This document shows positions 25,148-33,695 of a DNA stretch of 33,695 nt, piece by piece. The notes beneath the pieces were generated by a model that had not been told where the DNA came from, made no database searches, and worked only from the letters and a program-made list of their open reading frames with translations. Made by a program: the position numbers and the translations under genes. Origin of the DNA: Flavobacteriales bacterium (GTDB lineage: Bacteria > Bacteroidota > Bacteroidia > Flavobacteriales_D > Parvicellaceae); assembly GCA_029243225.1 (NCBI GenBank), contig JAQWSL010000063.1:1-33695 (forward strand), written 5' to 3'. Position 1 is the stretch's first letter. Each line of letters starts with the position of its first letter.

Positions 25148-27979
25148 TCAATTAACTATTAAAGTGAAAAGAGAAAATTGGGATTTCAGCCTCACCAAGA
25201 CCTGATAAATTCCGATTGGAAGATGATTAATATTAATTTTTTTGGAATTAATATTGTTTTCAGAAAAATAAATTTCAGCTCCTATAGAATTAAAAATTTG
25301 AACGTTAAATTCTACAATTTGATTTGTTTGAATCATAAAATAATTAGTAGCCGGGTTTGGAAATAAATTAAATGTTGTAGGAGATAAATAAGAAACATTT
25401 ACTACAGATGAAACAAAAATAGAATCATTAACAGCACAACCGTTCCCATCCACAACAGTGACACTGTAAAAACCAGACTCAAGGTTTGTGATAGTTGAGT
25501 TGTTAAGCCCATTGCTCCAAGAATAGTTAAAGGAACCAACCCCTCCGCTTACAACAACTTCAGCTGAACCATCAAATGAAACAGTTTCTGGGGAAGTTAT
25601 AAAGCTTAAACCTATAGAATCTGGCTGAGTAATTAAAACATCTAAAGTATCGGAATAACAACCAGTGCTATCTTGAGAGTACACAGTATAGCTCCCAGCC
25701 GAAAGATTAGTTATAAGACTATTTGTGAAATTTAAATTATTAACATTAAAAAAATCTATTGGATATTCACCAAAACTATTAATACTTAATTGCCCACTGC
25801 TATCATTGTAACAAAGTAAATCTTGAATATTTAAGGAAATGAAGATAGAGTCTGGGCTTTCTACAGAAAAAAACAATGAATCATAACAATTAAGATTATC
25901 TATAGCTACTGAATAATTTCCTGCTGGTAAATTACTAATACTATTATCTGTAGATCCATTACTCCAACTGTAAGTAGTAAAAACTGTATCTGACGGAAAT
26001 AAATCAATACTTCCATCATCAATAGAGTAACAACTTAGAAAATTCACAAAGCTACTGTCTATTACAGGAGGTCCATCAATTATTTCAACAGAATCAACTA
26101 CAACACAACCGTCTAAATGAGTAATTGTAACACTCCAGTATCCTTCAGACAAACCGTTTGCTGTTTTAGTGCTATCCCCATTTTCCCAATCGAATGTACA
26201 ACCACTAAACATACAAGGACAACCCGAACTACTTAAAGTTGCTGATCCCGAAATACCACCAGGACATGGATTATTTATAACATTGCCAAATGATATTACG
26301 TAAGGATCATATAATAAAAAAGAAACGAGCTCATAACATCCTGTAGAATTGGTAACTATTAATTTATTTGAGCCCGAACCTACAGAAATTAATGAATCGT
26401 TAACTGAACCGTTCGACCATAGAAAAGTATGTTCTAGTGAAGGTGAAACTAAATTCACTGTTACCAAACCGTCTTGGAAACCATTACAAGAGGGATTAGT
26501 TATGTTTAAACTTGAGATGACACTACCATTTCCACAATCTACAAGCTGATTAGTATAAATACCGTTGTAATTGTTACCCATGTAAGCTCCCCAAGCAATA
26601 CCTGAATTTGGAATTGAAAAAGAGGTGTTTAATCGATTTACATAAATGCCATTCCATGCTGAAGGATTAATGCTGTCTGCTCTGTAGGCATAAATAATGT
26701 CAATAAAACCATCATTATCTAAATCGGTAACAAGTGGTGAGCTAGCTAAGTTAACACCTCCAACAGCTGAAGTAATTGAAGAAACTGTATCGTTTTCAAA
26801 ATCAATTAATAATAATTCGTGTTCAAAATAACTGCTGATATTGTTGACTGAAATTAAAACTTCATCTCTGCCATCATTATTACTATCAAAAGCATTAGCT
26901 GAAGCATAATGCAAATCTGAAATACTATCCATCCACTCAATGTTCCCAGTTTCTCCATCAATCATTACCTGAAAGTGATCAAAAAATGAAGGAGCAACTC
27001 CTTGATTACATACTGCAAAAACATCAGGTGTTAAATCACCACCTGTAAAATTTCCAATAACTGGTGCAGCACTTGATTCGCTATTAGCAATAGTAACACT
27101 CCATTTCTGTGCAAGATTAATTCCATCAAACCTCATAATAGAGCCAGCATAAGATTGAACAATTATATCCAAGTATCCATTATTATTAAAATCTGCTAAA
27201 GATGCTGGAGCAACAAAACCTTTTGTTGAGTTTGTTGCAAGCTGAGATGCATTTATTAAGCTATTATTCATTAAATCTGACAAAGCTGCTATCCACATGG
27301 AACCAGCATGATTCTCACCCCCAGTGCCAAAAACAATTTGAAGGTTTCCATTGTTTTGAATATCAGCAATAACAGGAGAACAATAAATTTCATTACTATC
27401 AGGCATGGGTGCCATTGCCAATACAGACCCTGTTGCACCACTTAAAACCATTAAATGACCTGTTGGCCTTGGATCCCATGGATTAGCATTATGATCACCA
27501 CCATTGGCAACTAAAATATCTTTAACCATATCTGAATTTTGATCAGGAATGAATTGACCTGAATAAAAATTATACCAACCACTATCTGCAGGATTTAAAC
27601 CTAAACCTTGAGGGAATGCTTCCCAAATAACACTTCCGTCAATTCCATTTAAAGCATAAAACTGACTATTTCTTCCACCTATAAAAACATCTGGAACATT
27701 GTCATTATTAATATCACTAAAAATAGCACTAGAAAAAACTTCATCATAAGAAGGCGTAGTCCAGAGATTTGAACCATCTGAACCGTCAATAGCTAAAATA
27801 CCATTATTACTAAATGTTGAATCTGTACCTGCTCCAATAACAATGTCATTAATTCCATCTCCATTTAAATCTGTTGTTCGAGGTGAAGAAAATGTAGGCA
27901 CTAAATCGGTAAAGGAAGACCATTGAGCAGGAAAATAAGAGATAATTCCTAAAGAGAATATAATTAAAAAGTATTTCAT
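25148..27979 (-). CDS. T9SS-sorted surface protein with FG-GAP/VCBS repeats and SprB-like repeats
   Basis: A 943-residue exported protein with signal peptide MKYFLIIFSLGIISYFPA. The N-terminal half is a beta-propeller of FG-GAP/VCBS repeats with Asp-rich calcium loops (DLNGDGINDIVIGAG, DINNDNVPDVFIGG, DFNNNGYLDIIVQS, DLDNDGFIDIIYAY). From about residue 485 come roughly five SprB-like Ig repeats built on NPSCNGFQDG, LSCYSIDDGSIDL and WSNG, each ending in a Gly-x-Tyr-x-Val strand and a Cys. The last 80 residues are a T9SS type-A sorting domain (FNLFPNPATNYFMI, VQIFNSIGAEIYF). The repeats suggest adhesion or carbohydrate binding at the surface, but the partner is unknown. Confidence 0.9.
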   Translation of the reverse strand: MKYFLIIFSLGIISYFPAQWSSFTDLVPTFSSPRTTDLNGDGINDIVIGAGTDSTFSNNGILAIDGSDGSNLWTTPSYDEVFSSAIFSDINNDNVPDVFIGGRNSQFYALNGIDGSVIWEAFPQGLGLNPADSGWYNFYSGQFIPDQNSDMVKDILVANGGDHNANPWDPRPTGHLMVLSGATGSVLAMAPMPDSNEIYCSPVIADIQNNGNLQIVFGTGGENHAGSMWIAALSDLMNNSLINASQLATNSTKGFVAPASLADFNNNGYLDIIVQSYAGSIMRFDGINLAQKWSVTIANSESSAAPVIGNFTGGDLTPDVFAVCNQGVAPSFFDHFQVMIDGETGNIEWMDSISDLHYASANAFDSNNDGRDEVLISVNNISSYFEHELLLIDFENDTVSSITSAVGGVNLASSPLVTDLDNDGFIDIIYAYRADSINPSAWNGIYVNRLNTSFSIPNSGIAWGAYMGNNYNGIYTNQLVDCGNGSVISSLNITNPSCNGFQDGLVTVNLVSPSLEHTFLWSNGSVNDSLISVGSGSNKLIVTNSTGCYELVSFLLYDPYVISFGNVINNPCPGGISGSATLSSSGCPCMFSGCTFDWENGDSTKTANGLSEGYWSVTITHLDGCVVVDSVEIIDGPPVIDSSFVNFLSCYSIDDGSIDLFPSDTVFTTYSWSNGSTDNSISNLPAGNYSVAIDNLNCYDSLFFSVESPDSIFISLNIQDLLCYNDSSGQLSINSFGEYPIDFFNVNNLNFTNSLITNLSAGSYTVYSQDSTGCYSDTLDVLITQPDSIGLSFITSPETVSFDGSAEVVVSGGVGSFNYSWSNGLNNSTITNLESGFYSVTVVDGNGCAVNDSIFVSSVVNVSYLSPTTFNLFPNPATNYFMIQTNQIVEFNVQIFNSIGAEIYFSENNINSKKININHLPIGIYQVLVRLKSQFSLFTLIVN

Positions 27980-28061
27980 AATATTAAAGGTAGAAAAGCT
28001 GAGGTTAAAATTGAATGTTTAAATTTAGAAAAAATATGTTTTAACTTTATTTCATTTCAGA

Positions 28062-29321
28062 ATGATATTTCTAAACAGACACATTTTATTAAGCACATTG
28101 TTTGCATTTTCTATTCTTAACAGTACATTTTCTCAAGATGTATATTCAAAAATAGACAGTATTAAATCAGAAATCTTAAAATTAGACAATCAAAAAAACA
28201 GTTTATTGTCTGAACTAGAAACATTTGAATTCTCTAGAAACAAACTTGAACTAATAGAATATGTATTACCAAAGCTGCAAAGTGAAGAAAAATTAATCGA
28301 ACATAAAGCAATGTTCTTAGTGTATGATGAAATGCATGAACAGGCTAAATGGGTAGCACACAAAATATCGACCAATATTATTGAAGGCACACAAGGAAGA
28401 AGCAATGATTTTAGAGAAGACACATTAATTCTTTCTGGTTCTGCTCAAGAAAAAGATTACTTTATTAAAACTACAAACACTAATGGATCTACATCTTATG
28501 ACGGTTTTGGATATGACAGAGGACACCTAGCACCTTCTGCAGATTTCAGATGGTCGAAAACAGCACTATCTGAATCTTACTTTTATTCTAACATGTCTCC
28601 ACAACTTCCTGAATTCAACAGAGATTGCTGGGCTAAACTTGAAAATTCTTTAAGAAACTATGTCATTGAAAAAAACCAAAGTTTATTCATAGTTACTGGA
28701 CCTGTATTATCAAGTAACTTAAAAAAAATTGAAAGAAGTATAAATAATGTAAGTATACCAAACTACTTTTTCAAAGCAGTTTTAGACATTAACAATCAAA
28801 AATCGGTTGCTTATTTATTTCCTCATAAAAAAAATGAATACCCAATAGATTACTATGCAATAAGTATAGATAGTCTTGAAAATATAACGGGATTAGATTT
28901 TTTCAGCAATTTAGAAGACTCATTGGAAAAAATAATAGAACAGCAAGCAGATTTTTCTTTTTTAAATTCAGACAACAAACAAAGTAATTCTCCACCTATT
29001 AAACCTGAAAATCTTAAAAAAGGAACTTTTAATACAGTTCAATCAAGACAATTCATCGAAACAAATAAAACTGTGACCATCTGTGGAAAAGTGGTGAGTA
29101 CTCACCTTTCTAAAAATGGACATGTTTTTTTAAATTTAGACCAATCATTCCCAGATCAAATATTTTCAATTACAATATGGAAATCAAACACAACTAATTT
29201 CAGCTATCAGCCTCACTTAATTTTAAAAAATCAACAAGTTTGTGTTAAAGGAAAAATAACTGAAAATAAGGGCATCCCCACAATGTCTATAAACAATGAA
29301 AAGTTTATCCAAATTAAATAA
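28062..29321 (+). CDS. Secreted DNA/RNA non-specific endonuclease with C-terminal OB-like domain
   Basis: A 419-residue exported nuclease of the NUC (beta-beta-alpha metal) family. Signal peptide residues 1-24 (ending NSTFSQ) are followed by a coiled coil (27-82). The nuclease domain has YDRGHLAPSADF (151-162), with catalytic His155, and SNMSPQLPEFNRDCWAKLE (176-194), with metal ligand Asn186 and Glu194 in family order. ITGLDFF near 275-281 closes the domain. Residues 335-419 look like an OB fold (TICGKVVSTHLSKNGHVFLN, QQVCVKGKI), which most family members lack. Likely role: degrading extracellular nucleic acid for nutrients. It is divergent from the 943-residue protein gene. Confidence 0.88.
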   Translation: MIFLNRHILLSTLFAFSILNSTFSQDVYSKIDSIKSEILKLDNQKNSLLSELETFEFSRNKLELIEYVLPKLQSEEKLIEHKAMFLVYDEMHEQAKWVAHKISTNIIEGTQGRSNDFREDTLILSGSAQEKDYFIKTTNTNGSTSYDGFGYDRGHLAPSADFRWSKTALSESYFYSNMSPQLPEFNRDCWAKLENSLRNYVIEKNQSLFIVTGPVLSSNLKKIERSINNVSIPNYFFKAVLDINNQKSVAYLFPHKKNEYPIDYYAISIDSLENITGLDFFSNLEDSLEKIIEQQADFSFLNSDNKQSNSPPIKPENLKKGTFNTVQSRQFIETNKTVTICGKVVSTHLSKNGHVFLNLDQSFPDQIFSITIWKSNTTNFSYQPHLILKNQQVCVKGKITENKGIPTMSINNEKFIQIK

Positions 29322-29384
29322 TGAAAAATTGAATTAAAAAACATTCATTTTTGTGCTTTTTTATAGCTACCTTAAATAAAATTA

Positions 29385-30245
29385 ATGTCAGTTAGAGAAA
29401 TGAGTGTTAAATACTATAACAGCGAATATAAAAACCTCTCTGACAAACAATATTCTAAAGAAAAATATCGACTTCAAATAGAACTTCTAAAACTTCAAGA
29501 ATGGGTGGTCAAAAACAACAAAAAAGTTGCCATTGTTTTTGAGGGTAGAGATGCTGCTGGAAAAGGATCTACCATTAAAAGGTTTATTGAGCACTTAATG
29601 CCAAAACATATAAATGTTTTTGAATTAGGCCTCCCAACAAAAAAAGAAAATAAATCATGGTTTAAAACACATGAAAAAGTACTACCTAAAAAAGGTGAAA
29701 TTGTGTTTTTTGACCGCTCATGGTATTCAAGAGCTATGATTCAACCAACAATGGGGTATTGTTCAGAGAGTCAATATGAATACTTCATCAAAAATGTTAA
29801 CAAATGGGAGCAATCAATAATTAAGAAAGAAATAATTTTGATAAAATTTTATTTATCTGTTAACAAATCTACGCAACGTATAAGATTTAATATTCGAGAG
29901 AAACATAAACTTAAATATTGGAAATTATCTGAAAACGATTTAAGAACTTTAAAAAAATGGAAAGAATATACTCAGTATAAAAAGAAAATGTTCAATAAAA
30001 CTTCCACTAAAATTGCTCCTTGGGTAATAATAAATTCAAACAATAAAATGATTGCCAGATTAAATGCTATGCGTTATGTGTTAAACAATATTCCATATGA
30101 TGGCAAGTCTGAGCTTAAGAATGTTTCTTGGTTAGTTGAACTACAAAAAGATGAAATAAAATTGTTTGGAGTCAAATTTAAAAAACTCAATAAAGTTCAA
30201 TATGATCTTTTAAATAAGTTAAAGAAACAAGAATCTGAAAATTAA
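29385..30245 (+). CDS. PPK2-family polyphosphate kinase (divergent)
   Basis: A 286-residue cytoplasmic kinase that moves phosphate between polyphosphate and nucleotides. The Walker A motif is FEGRDAAGKGS (52-62), and Walker B is VFFDRSWYSRAMI (107-119). MGYCSE (123-128) and KYWKLSENDL (177-186) form the lid region, and KIAPWVIINSNNK follows. Together these identify the family. In place of the usual tryptophan-tyrosine QRY segment before Walker B, it has SWFKTHEKVLPKKGE. The protein is also very Lys-rich. Nucleotide preference (ADP, AMP or GDP) cannot be told from sequence. A 57-residue membrane protein gene follows after 15 bases. Confidence 0.88.
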   Translation: MSVREMSVKYYNSEYKNLSDKQYSKEKYRLQIELLKLQEWVVKNNKKVAIVFEGRDAAGKGSTIKRFIEHLMPKHINVFELGLPTKKENKSWFKTHEKVLPKKGEIVFFDRSWYSRAMIQPTMGYCSESQYEYFIKNVNKWEQSIIKKEIILIKFYLSVNKSTQRIRFNIREKHKLKYWKLSENDLRTLKKWKEYTQYKKKMFNKTSTKIAPWVIINSNNKMIARLNAMRYVLNNIPYDGKSELKNVSWLVELQKDEIKLFGVKFKKLNKVQYDLLNKLKKQESEN

Positions 30246-30260
30246 TAAACACCAAATTAG

Positions 30261-30434
30261 ATGAAAAAATACATAGCATATTTACCACTATTACTCTCCA
30301 TTATGAGTTTACTATTCTCAAACTATTTATGGTTCTATGGAGACAAACAACAAGCGATGTACGTTGGAATATGGGTTCCATCAATTTTATGTGTTGCAAA
30401 TTATTTCAATTCTTTAAAAGCATTAAAGAAATAG
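30261..30434 (+). CDS. Small two-helix membrane protein
   Basis: A 57-residue ORF (ATG 30261, TAG 30432-30434) with a basic start (MKKYIAYLPLLLSIMSLLFS), a first transmembrane helix, then WFYGDKQQAMYVGIWVPSIL as a loop and second helix, and a basic tail (LKALKK). The IWVPSIL turn recurs in small Bacteroidota membrane proteins of unknown role. It starts 15 bases after the PPK2 gene on the same strand, so co-transcription is likely. It ends three bases from the convergent hydroxylase gene. Confidence 0.7.
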   Translation: MKKYIAYLPLLLSIMSLLFSNYLWFYGDKQQAMYVGIWVPSILCVANYFNSLKALKK

Positions 30435-30437
30435 AGT

Positions 30438-31133
30438 CTACTTCATTTTCGTTTTAAAAACTTTATCCCAAAAAGTAAAAGTACTTGCATAATTACCATT
30501 TAATTTAGCGTGATGTAAGTCATGATGCTCATTTACACCCCAAAAAGGAATCCATTGACTAAATTTCGTTTTAAATCCTGAATGAATCTCTAATTCATGA
30601 ATGTTTCTAACTAACATATAAATCCAGAAAGCCCAGCAACTAACAGGAGATATTAAGCCAATTACACCTATCCCAATAAAAGGGCCGATGTAACCCATCA
30701 TCCACTCAAAAGGATGAACATATAAATATTCTAAAGCCAAAGGGGAAAATGCCTTATGATGAATACTATGAACAGTTTTAAGAATGTATTTATTATTATG
30801 CATCCATCGATGTAAAAAATAAAAGAAAAAGTCATCTATAATTAATATAAATGCAAGTTGAATAAGTATTACTAAAGGAGAGAAATTCAAATTAGATTCA
30901 AAAATTGGATAAATAAAATATAAACCAATTGAAGAAATTAAAGATAAAGAGAGAATGTTAAAAAAGATTAATGGCAATCGAGAAAAAAAAACCTTACGAT
31001 CAATTTCTTTATCTTGAATTCTATATTTTAAAAGTTTTTTAAAATAAATTGGTAATATTGATAAAATGAAACCAATAACATTACAACTTAATAAAATAAG
31101 AAGAGTATAAACAACAAATTCTAATGCAATCAT
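30438..31133 (-). CDS. Fatty acid hydroxylase/sterol desaturase superfamily membrane enzyme
   Basis: A 231-residue polytopic membrane di-iron oxygenase. Histidine clusters are HRWMH (108-112), HSIHH (122-126), the single His179 and His184, and NEHHDLHH (201-208), giving the eight-His pattern of the superfamily. Four to five hydrophobic segments surround them. It lacks the CrtZ-specific HDGLVHRR motif, so it is probably not beta-carotene hydroxylase. The substrate, which could be a lipid, fatty acid or sterol-like molecule, is unknown. It is divergent from the FkbM methyltransferase gene. Confidence 0.85.
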   Translation of the reverse strand: MIALEFVVYTLLILLSCNVIGFILSILPIYFKKLLKYRIQDKEIDRKVFFSRLPLIFFNILSLSLISSIGLYFIYPIFESNLNFSPLVILIQLAFILIIDDFFFYFLHRWMHNNKYILKTVHSIHHKAFSPLALEYLYVHPFEWMMGYIGPFIGIGVIGLISPVSCWAFWIYMLVRNIHELEIHSGFKTKFSQWIPFWGVNEHHDLHHAKLNGNYASTFTFWDKVFKTKMK

Positions 31134-31157
31134 CTATTATAATATTCGTTTAAAATT

Positions 31158-31955
31158 ATGAAAAAAATTAAGCTTCCTGACGGAACACCTATTTATTGCT
31201 TAAAATCTGCTGAAGCAGTTGTTCTTGACGACCATATAAAAGGATATTTCAACCATGGCATTAGCATCGAAGAAGAAGATGTAGTTTTTGATATTGGAGC
31301 AAACATAGGAGTTTTTGGACTTAGAGCGTCTCAAGAATACAACAACATAGAAATTCATTGTTTCGAACCTGTTCCTCAAATATTTGAAGTTCTTAACTGT
31401 AATGTTAAGTTAAGCTTAAACCCTCAATTTTATGCCTATCAAATGGGACTTGGTTCTAAAAATGATCAGATTAGTTTCACATATTTCCCAAATAGTCCCG
31501 CGCTATCAACATCTAATCCTGAATTATGGGAAAAAGACCCTAAAGCTTTTCAAAAAGCAGTAAGAGGAAGCATTAAAAACTCACCTGAATCATTCTGGTG
31601 GGCATTTTTAATACCTGGTTTTATAATACCACTAATTGCATGGTATTTAAAGAAAGGTAAAAAAACAATAAATTGTAAAGTAACTACTCTTTCAGAAGTA
31701 ATTAAATCAAAAAAAATTAACAAAATAGATCTTTTAAAAATGGATTGTGAGGGTCATGAATGGGAAGTTATTAAAGGAATAGAAGATCAAGATTGGAGTA
31801 AAATAAAATCTATAGTTATGGAAGTACATAACATAGACAATAGAGCAAATAAAGTAGAGAATATTTTAAAGGAAAAGGGGTTTAATAAAATCACTCTTGA
31901 AAAAGAAAAAGCGCTTGAAAACACCAACCTAGTTAATATTTATGCCTTAAGATGA
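31158..31955 (+). CDS. FkbM family SAM-dependent methyltransferase
   Basis: A 265-residue methyltransferase. The SAM-binding motif is VFDIGANIGVFGL (43-55), followed by HCFEPVPQIFEVL (68-80). The FkbM signature is IDLLKMDCEGHEWEVIKG (190-207). Between these an insert of about 45 residues carries a hydrophobic stretch, FWWAFLIPGFIIPLIAWYL (147-164, approximately), which could anchor the enzyme to the membrane. The family O-methylates sugars and polyketides, and the acceptor here is unknown. The stop overlaps the DUF2141 start (ATGA), so the two genes are co-translated. Confidence 0.85.
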   Translation: MKKIKLPDGTPIYCLKSAEAVVLDDHIKGYFNHGISIEEEDVVFDIGANIGVFGLRASQEYNNIEIHCFEPVPQIFEVLNCNVKLSLNPQFYAYQMGLGSKNDQISFTYFPNSPALSTSNPELWEKDPKAFQKAVRGSIKNSPESFWWAFLIPGFIIPLIAWYLKKGKKTINCKVTTLSEVIKSKKINKIDLLKMDCEGHEWEVIKGIEDQDWSKIKSIVMEVHNIDNRANKVENILKEKGFNKITLEKEKALENTNLVNIYALR

Positions 31956-32368
31956 AGAGTTTATCCTTAATTATTTTTTCTCTTGTATGCTTTAGTTTGA
32001 GATCTCAAAACTATGATATTGAAGTAAGTATTAAAAACATTAAAAATATAAATGGATACATTCAAATTGGTTTATACAATGACCCTAATGAATTCCCCAA
32101 AGTAGATAAAGAATTTAAACGATATTATTTCAAAGTCAGCTCTACAAACATGACATATACAATCAAAGATTTAAGTAAAGGTAAATATGCAATAGCAACA
32201 TATCATGATGAAAATAGTGATAAAAAATGCAATCGAAACATGATAGGTTATCCAACAGAAGATTTCGGATTTTCAAACAACATTAAAGTTTTTTTAACTG
32301 CTCCTAGCTTCGATCAGGCTTTAATTGAGTTAAATGACAATAAAAAACTAGAAATCTACTTAGATTAG
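31952..32368 (+). CDS. DUF2141 secreted protein
   Basis: A 138-residue exported protein with signal peptide MKSLSLIIFSLVCFSLRS. It has the DUF2141 beta-sandwich: INGYIQIGLYNDPNEFP, LSKGKYAIATYHDENSDKK, then MIGYPTEDFGFSNN and SFDQALIEL near the end. Its small periplasmic or envelope domain has no established activity. It is coupled to the FkbM gene through a four-base overlap and ends eight bases from a convergent gene. Confidence 0.88.
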   Translation: MKSLSLIIFSLVCFSLRSQNYDIEVSIKNIKNINGYIQIGLYNDPNEFPKVDKEFKRYYFKVSSTNMTYTIKDLSKGKYAIATYHDENSDKKCNRNMIGYPTEDFGFSNNIKVFLTAPSFDQALIELNDNKKLEIYLD

Positions 32369-32376
32369 ACAAGGTA

Positions 32377-33695
32377 TTATAATTCGGAAATAAACTTGTC
32401 TTGTAGTTTAGCTGCTGCCCACATACCAAAGTCGAATTTCTTAAAAGGAATCGACTCAAAATCTTGCTTTTTCCAAAAACTCATCTGCTGCTTTAATTGA
32501 ATTAAATCTTTCTCCAAAAAACCAGTTTTAGATTTCTGTTGATGCTGCATAAATCTAATCAACTCATCTTCTAACTTGTATAGTCGCTTTTTACTTTTGA
32601 GGTAATTGAGCGTGTTTTTAGTTAAATATTTCAGTGTGAAATCATTATTAAGTTCAAAATGAATTAAAAGATTTAACAATCTAATTTCTGAAAGTATATC
32701 TGCTCTTAGTTTAAAATCAATGTCATTAATAATTTTGTTTGAATACAACAATGCTTTTTTATACTCCCCAGTTATAAAGAATTGTTTTGCCATTAAAAAA
32801 TAACATTCATATAGAAATGGTTTTCTTATGAAATTTTCATATTTAATGAGCTCATTTTGCTTCTCTTCAATCCACTTGGTACATTTATCATATTCATTGA
32901 ACAGCATGTATAGCTCCATTCTTAAATTCAACGAATAAATAAAAACTCTTGCTTGAAGGTTTATAGAATTGTTAATGTTTAACTCATTTTCTAAATTTTC
33001 TAGCACTTCAATTTGAGTCCATGCGTTTTCTATTTTTTTATTCTCGATTAAAGCCCTAATATGGCTAGAAATCGAAAAAACATAACCCATTGTTGAATAC
33101 TCAATTAGAGTTGGATTTAAACGATAATGATTCGTCAACTTTTTAGATAGAAGCAACATGTTTTTTTCATCTTTTATCATGTAATAGTAAGCTAAAAGCA
33201 CACTCAACCTGTACATCTCTGCCCTACTTGATAAAACTAATTTATTATCCTTTATGTAATCAGAAAGTACAAATTTTTTCATTATATCCATATCCAAATC
33301 AGACCTAACCTCTCCCATTTTAAGTCCATTCTCATAAGAAGAAAATGCAATTTTTTGAATGGCACTAAAATTTACGGAAACTGAAAGTAATTTATCATGC
33401 CTATCAAAACTTCCTAAAGCATCTTCATACAACAATTGTTTGGATAAAATTTCAGCTTCAATTTCATGAACAATTAGCTCGTGATTAAACAAATCATTTT
33501 CTGCTGCAATTTTCTTAGCTTTTTTTACAATTTTAAGAGCTTGATCATAAAGACCTTTATGAAATAGAATTTCAACTTGCTTTAAATATTCGAATATTTT
33601 AGATTTATTATTTAATGTTGAATGATAGGCATTCAAACTTTTTAAAATCAACCTATATAAATAGTTTTTTTCTTGTGATAAATTCTTAACAAAAG
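32377..33695 (-). CDS. Helical-repeat (TPR-like) protein, 5' end beyond the right edge
   Basis: The reading frame is open to the window edge, giving about 439 residues. The internal TTG at 33651 is not a convincing start, since the upstream codons read FVKNLSQEKNYLYRLILKSL without a break. So the real start lies outside the window. The protein is almost all alpha-helical, with TPR-like pairs such as LFHKGLYDQALKIVKKAKKI and FITGEYKKALLYSNKII, and a distinct C-terminus with IPFKKFDFGMWAAAKLQDK. There is no signal peptide or membrane segment in the visible part. I do not recognise the family. Confidence 0.75.
   Translation of the reverse strand, partial: FVKNLSQEKNYLYRLILKSLNAYHSTLNNKSKIFEYLKQVEILFHKGLYDQALKIVKKAKKIAAENDLFNHELIVHEIEAEILSKQLLYEDALGSFDRHDKLLSVSVNFSAIQKIAFSSYENGLKMGEVRSDLDMDIMKKFVLSDYIKDNKLVLSSRAEMYRLSVLLAYYYMIKDEKNMLLLSKKLTNHYRLNPTLIEYSTMGYVFSISSHIRALIENKKIENAWTQIEVLENLENELNINNSINLQARVFIYSLNLRMELYMLFNEYDKCTKWIEEKQNELIKYENFIRKPFLYECYFLMAKQFFITGEYKKALLYSNKIINDIDFKLRADILSEIRLLNLLIHFELNNDFTLKYLTKNTLNYLKSKKRLYKLEDELIRFMQHQQKSKTGFLEKDLIQLKQQMSFWKKQDFESIPFKKFDFGMWAAAKLQDKFISEL

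Noticed and set aside
30438-31133. Reading the hydroxylase gene as crtZ to complete the carotenoid pathway
   Set aside because: The His clusters are those of the general fatty acid hydroxylase superfamily, and the CrtZ-specific HDGLVHRR motif is missing.
1-33695. Search for CRISPR arrays, insertion sequences, phage genes, tRNA and rRNA
   Set aside because: No regularly spaced repeats, transposase or integrase motifs, tRNA cloverleaf or rRNA segments were seen on either strand.

Overview
The window is AT-rich, densely coded chromosomal DNA from a member of Bacteroidota, most likely a marine Flavobacteriales bacterium. The evidence is three proteins ending in type IX secretion (T9SS) type-A sorting domains, a T9SS plug-domain protein (DUF5103), SprB-like and FG-GAP repeats, many Bacteroidota-type lipoproteins, TAnnTTTG-type -7 elements, a full Na+-NQR respiratory operon, and a carotenoid pair of the kind found in pigmented flavobacteria. 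I see no phage, transposon, CRISPR, rRNA or tRNA, and no gene-free stretch longer than about 200 bases.

Layout. The left edge (1-4500) has a fragment of a probable secreted protein, a T9SS-sorted surface protein and mazG on the minus strand. On the plus strand follow a PagL-like outer-membrane lipid A deacylase homologue, a DUF2807 lipoprotein and a 63-residue NqrM-like protein. The centre-left (4492-11578, minus strand) is the compact operon nqrA-B-C-D-E-F-apbE, encoding the six subunits of the sodium-pumping NADH:quinone oxidoreductase plus the flavin transferase that attaches FMN to NqrB and NqrC. The NqrM-like gene faces the end of this operon, so every known dedicated part for building the complex lies within 7.3 kb. 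A 92-base divergent spacer with a perfect 16-bp palindrome separates nqrA from the DUF5103 gene.

From 13 to 18.5 kb, on the minus strand, are a saccharopine-dehydrogenase-family enzyme, the Tex RNA-binding protein, a CruF-type carotenoid hydratase (DUF422) and a CrtD-like carotenoid desaturase. From 18.6 to 23.3 kb are a small T9SS-sorted protein with a strong terminator, and a signalling phosphatase whose N-terminus looks like the HNOBA domain of guanylate cyclases. Next come a sulfotransferase/class IV aminotransferase gene pair, and a small Cys-rich lipoprotein followed by a decayed tandem copy of itself.

From 23.4 to 28 kb, on the minus strand, are gamma-glutamyltransferase and a 943-residue FG-GAP/SprB-repeat surface protein. 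From 28 to 33.7 kb are a secreted DNA/RNA endonuclease with a C-terminal OB-like domain, a divergent PPK2 kinase, a 57-residue membrane protein, a fatty-acid-hydroxylase-superfamily enzyme, an FkbM methyltransferase overlapping a DUF2141 protein, and a helical-repeat protein cut by the right edge.

I do not see a complete unknown defence or mobile system. The most unusual items are the HNOBA-PAS-SpoIIE phosphatase, the sulfotransferase-aminotransferase pair in the order of a fusion I recall from plants, the NqrM-like gene outside Proteobacteria, the frameshifted duplicate of the small lipoprotein gene, and two palindromic intergenic elements.
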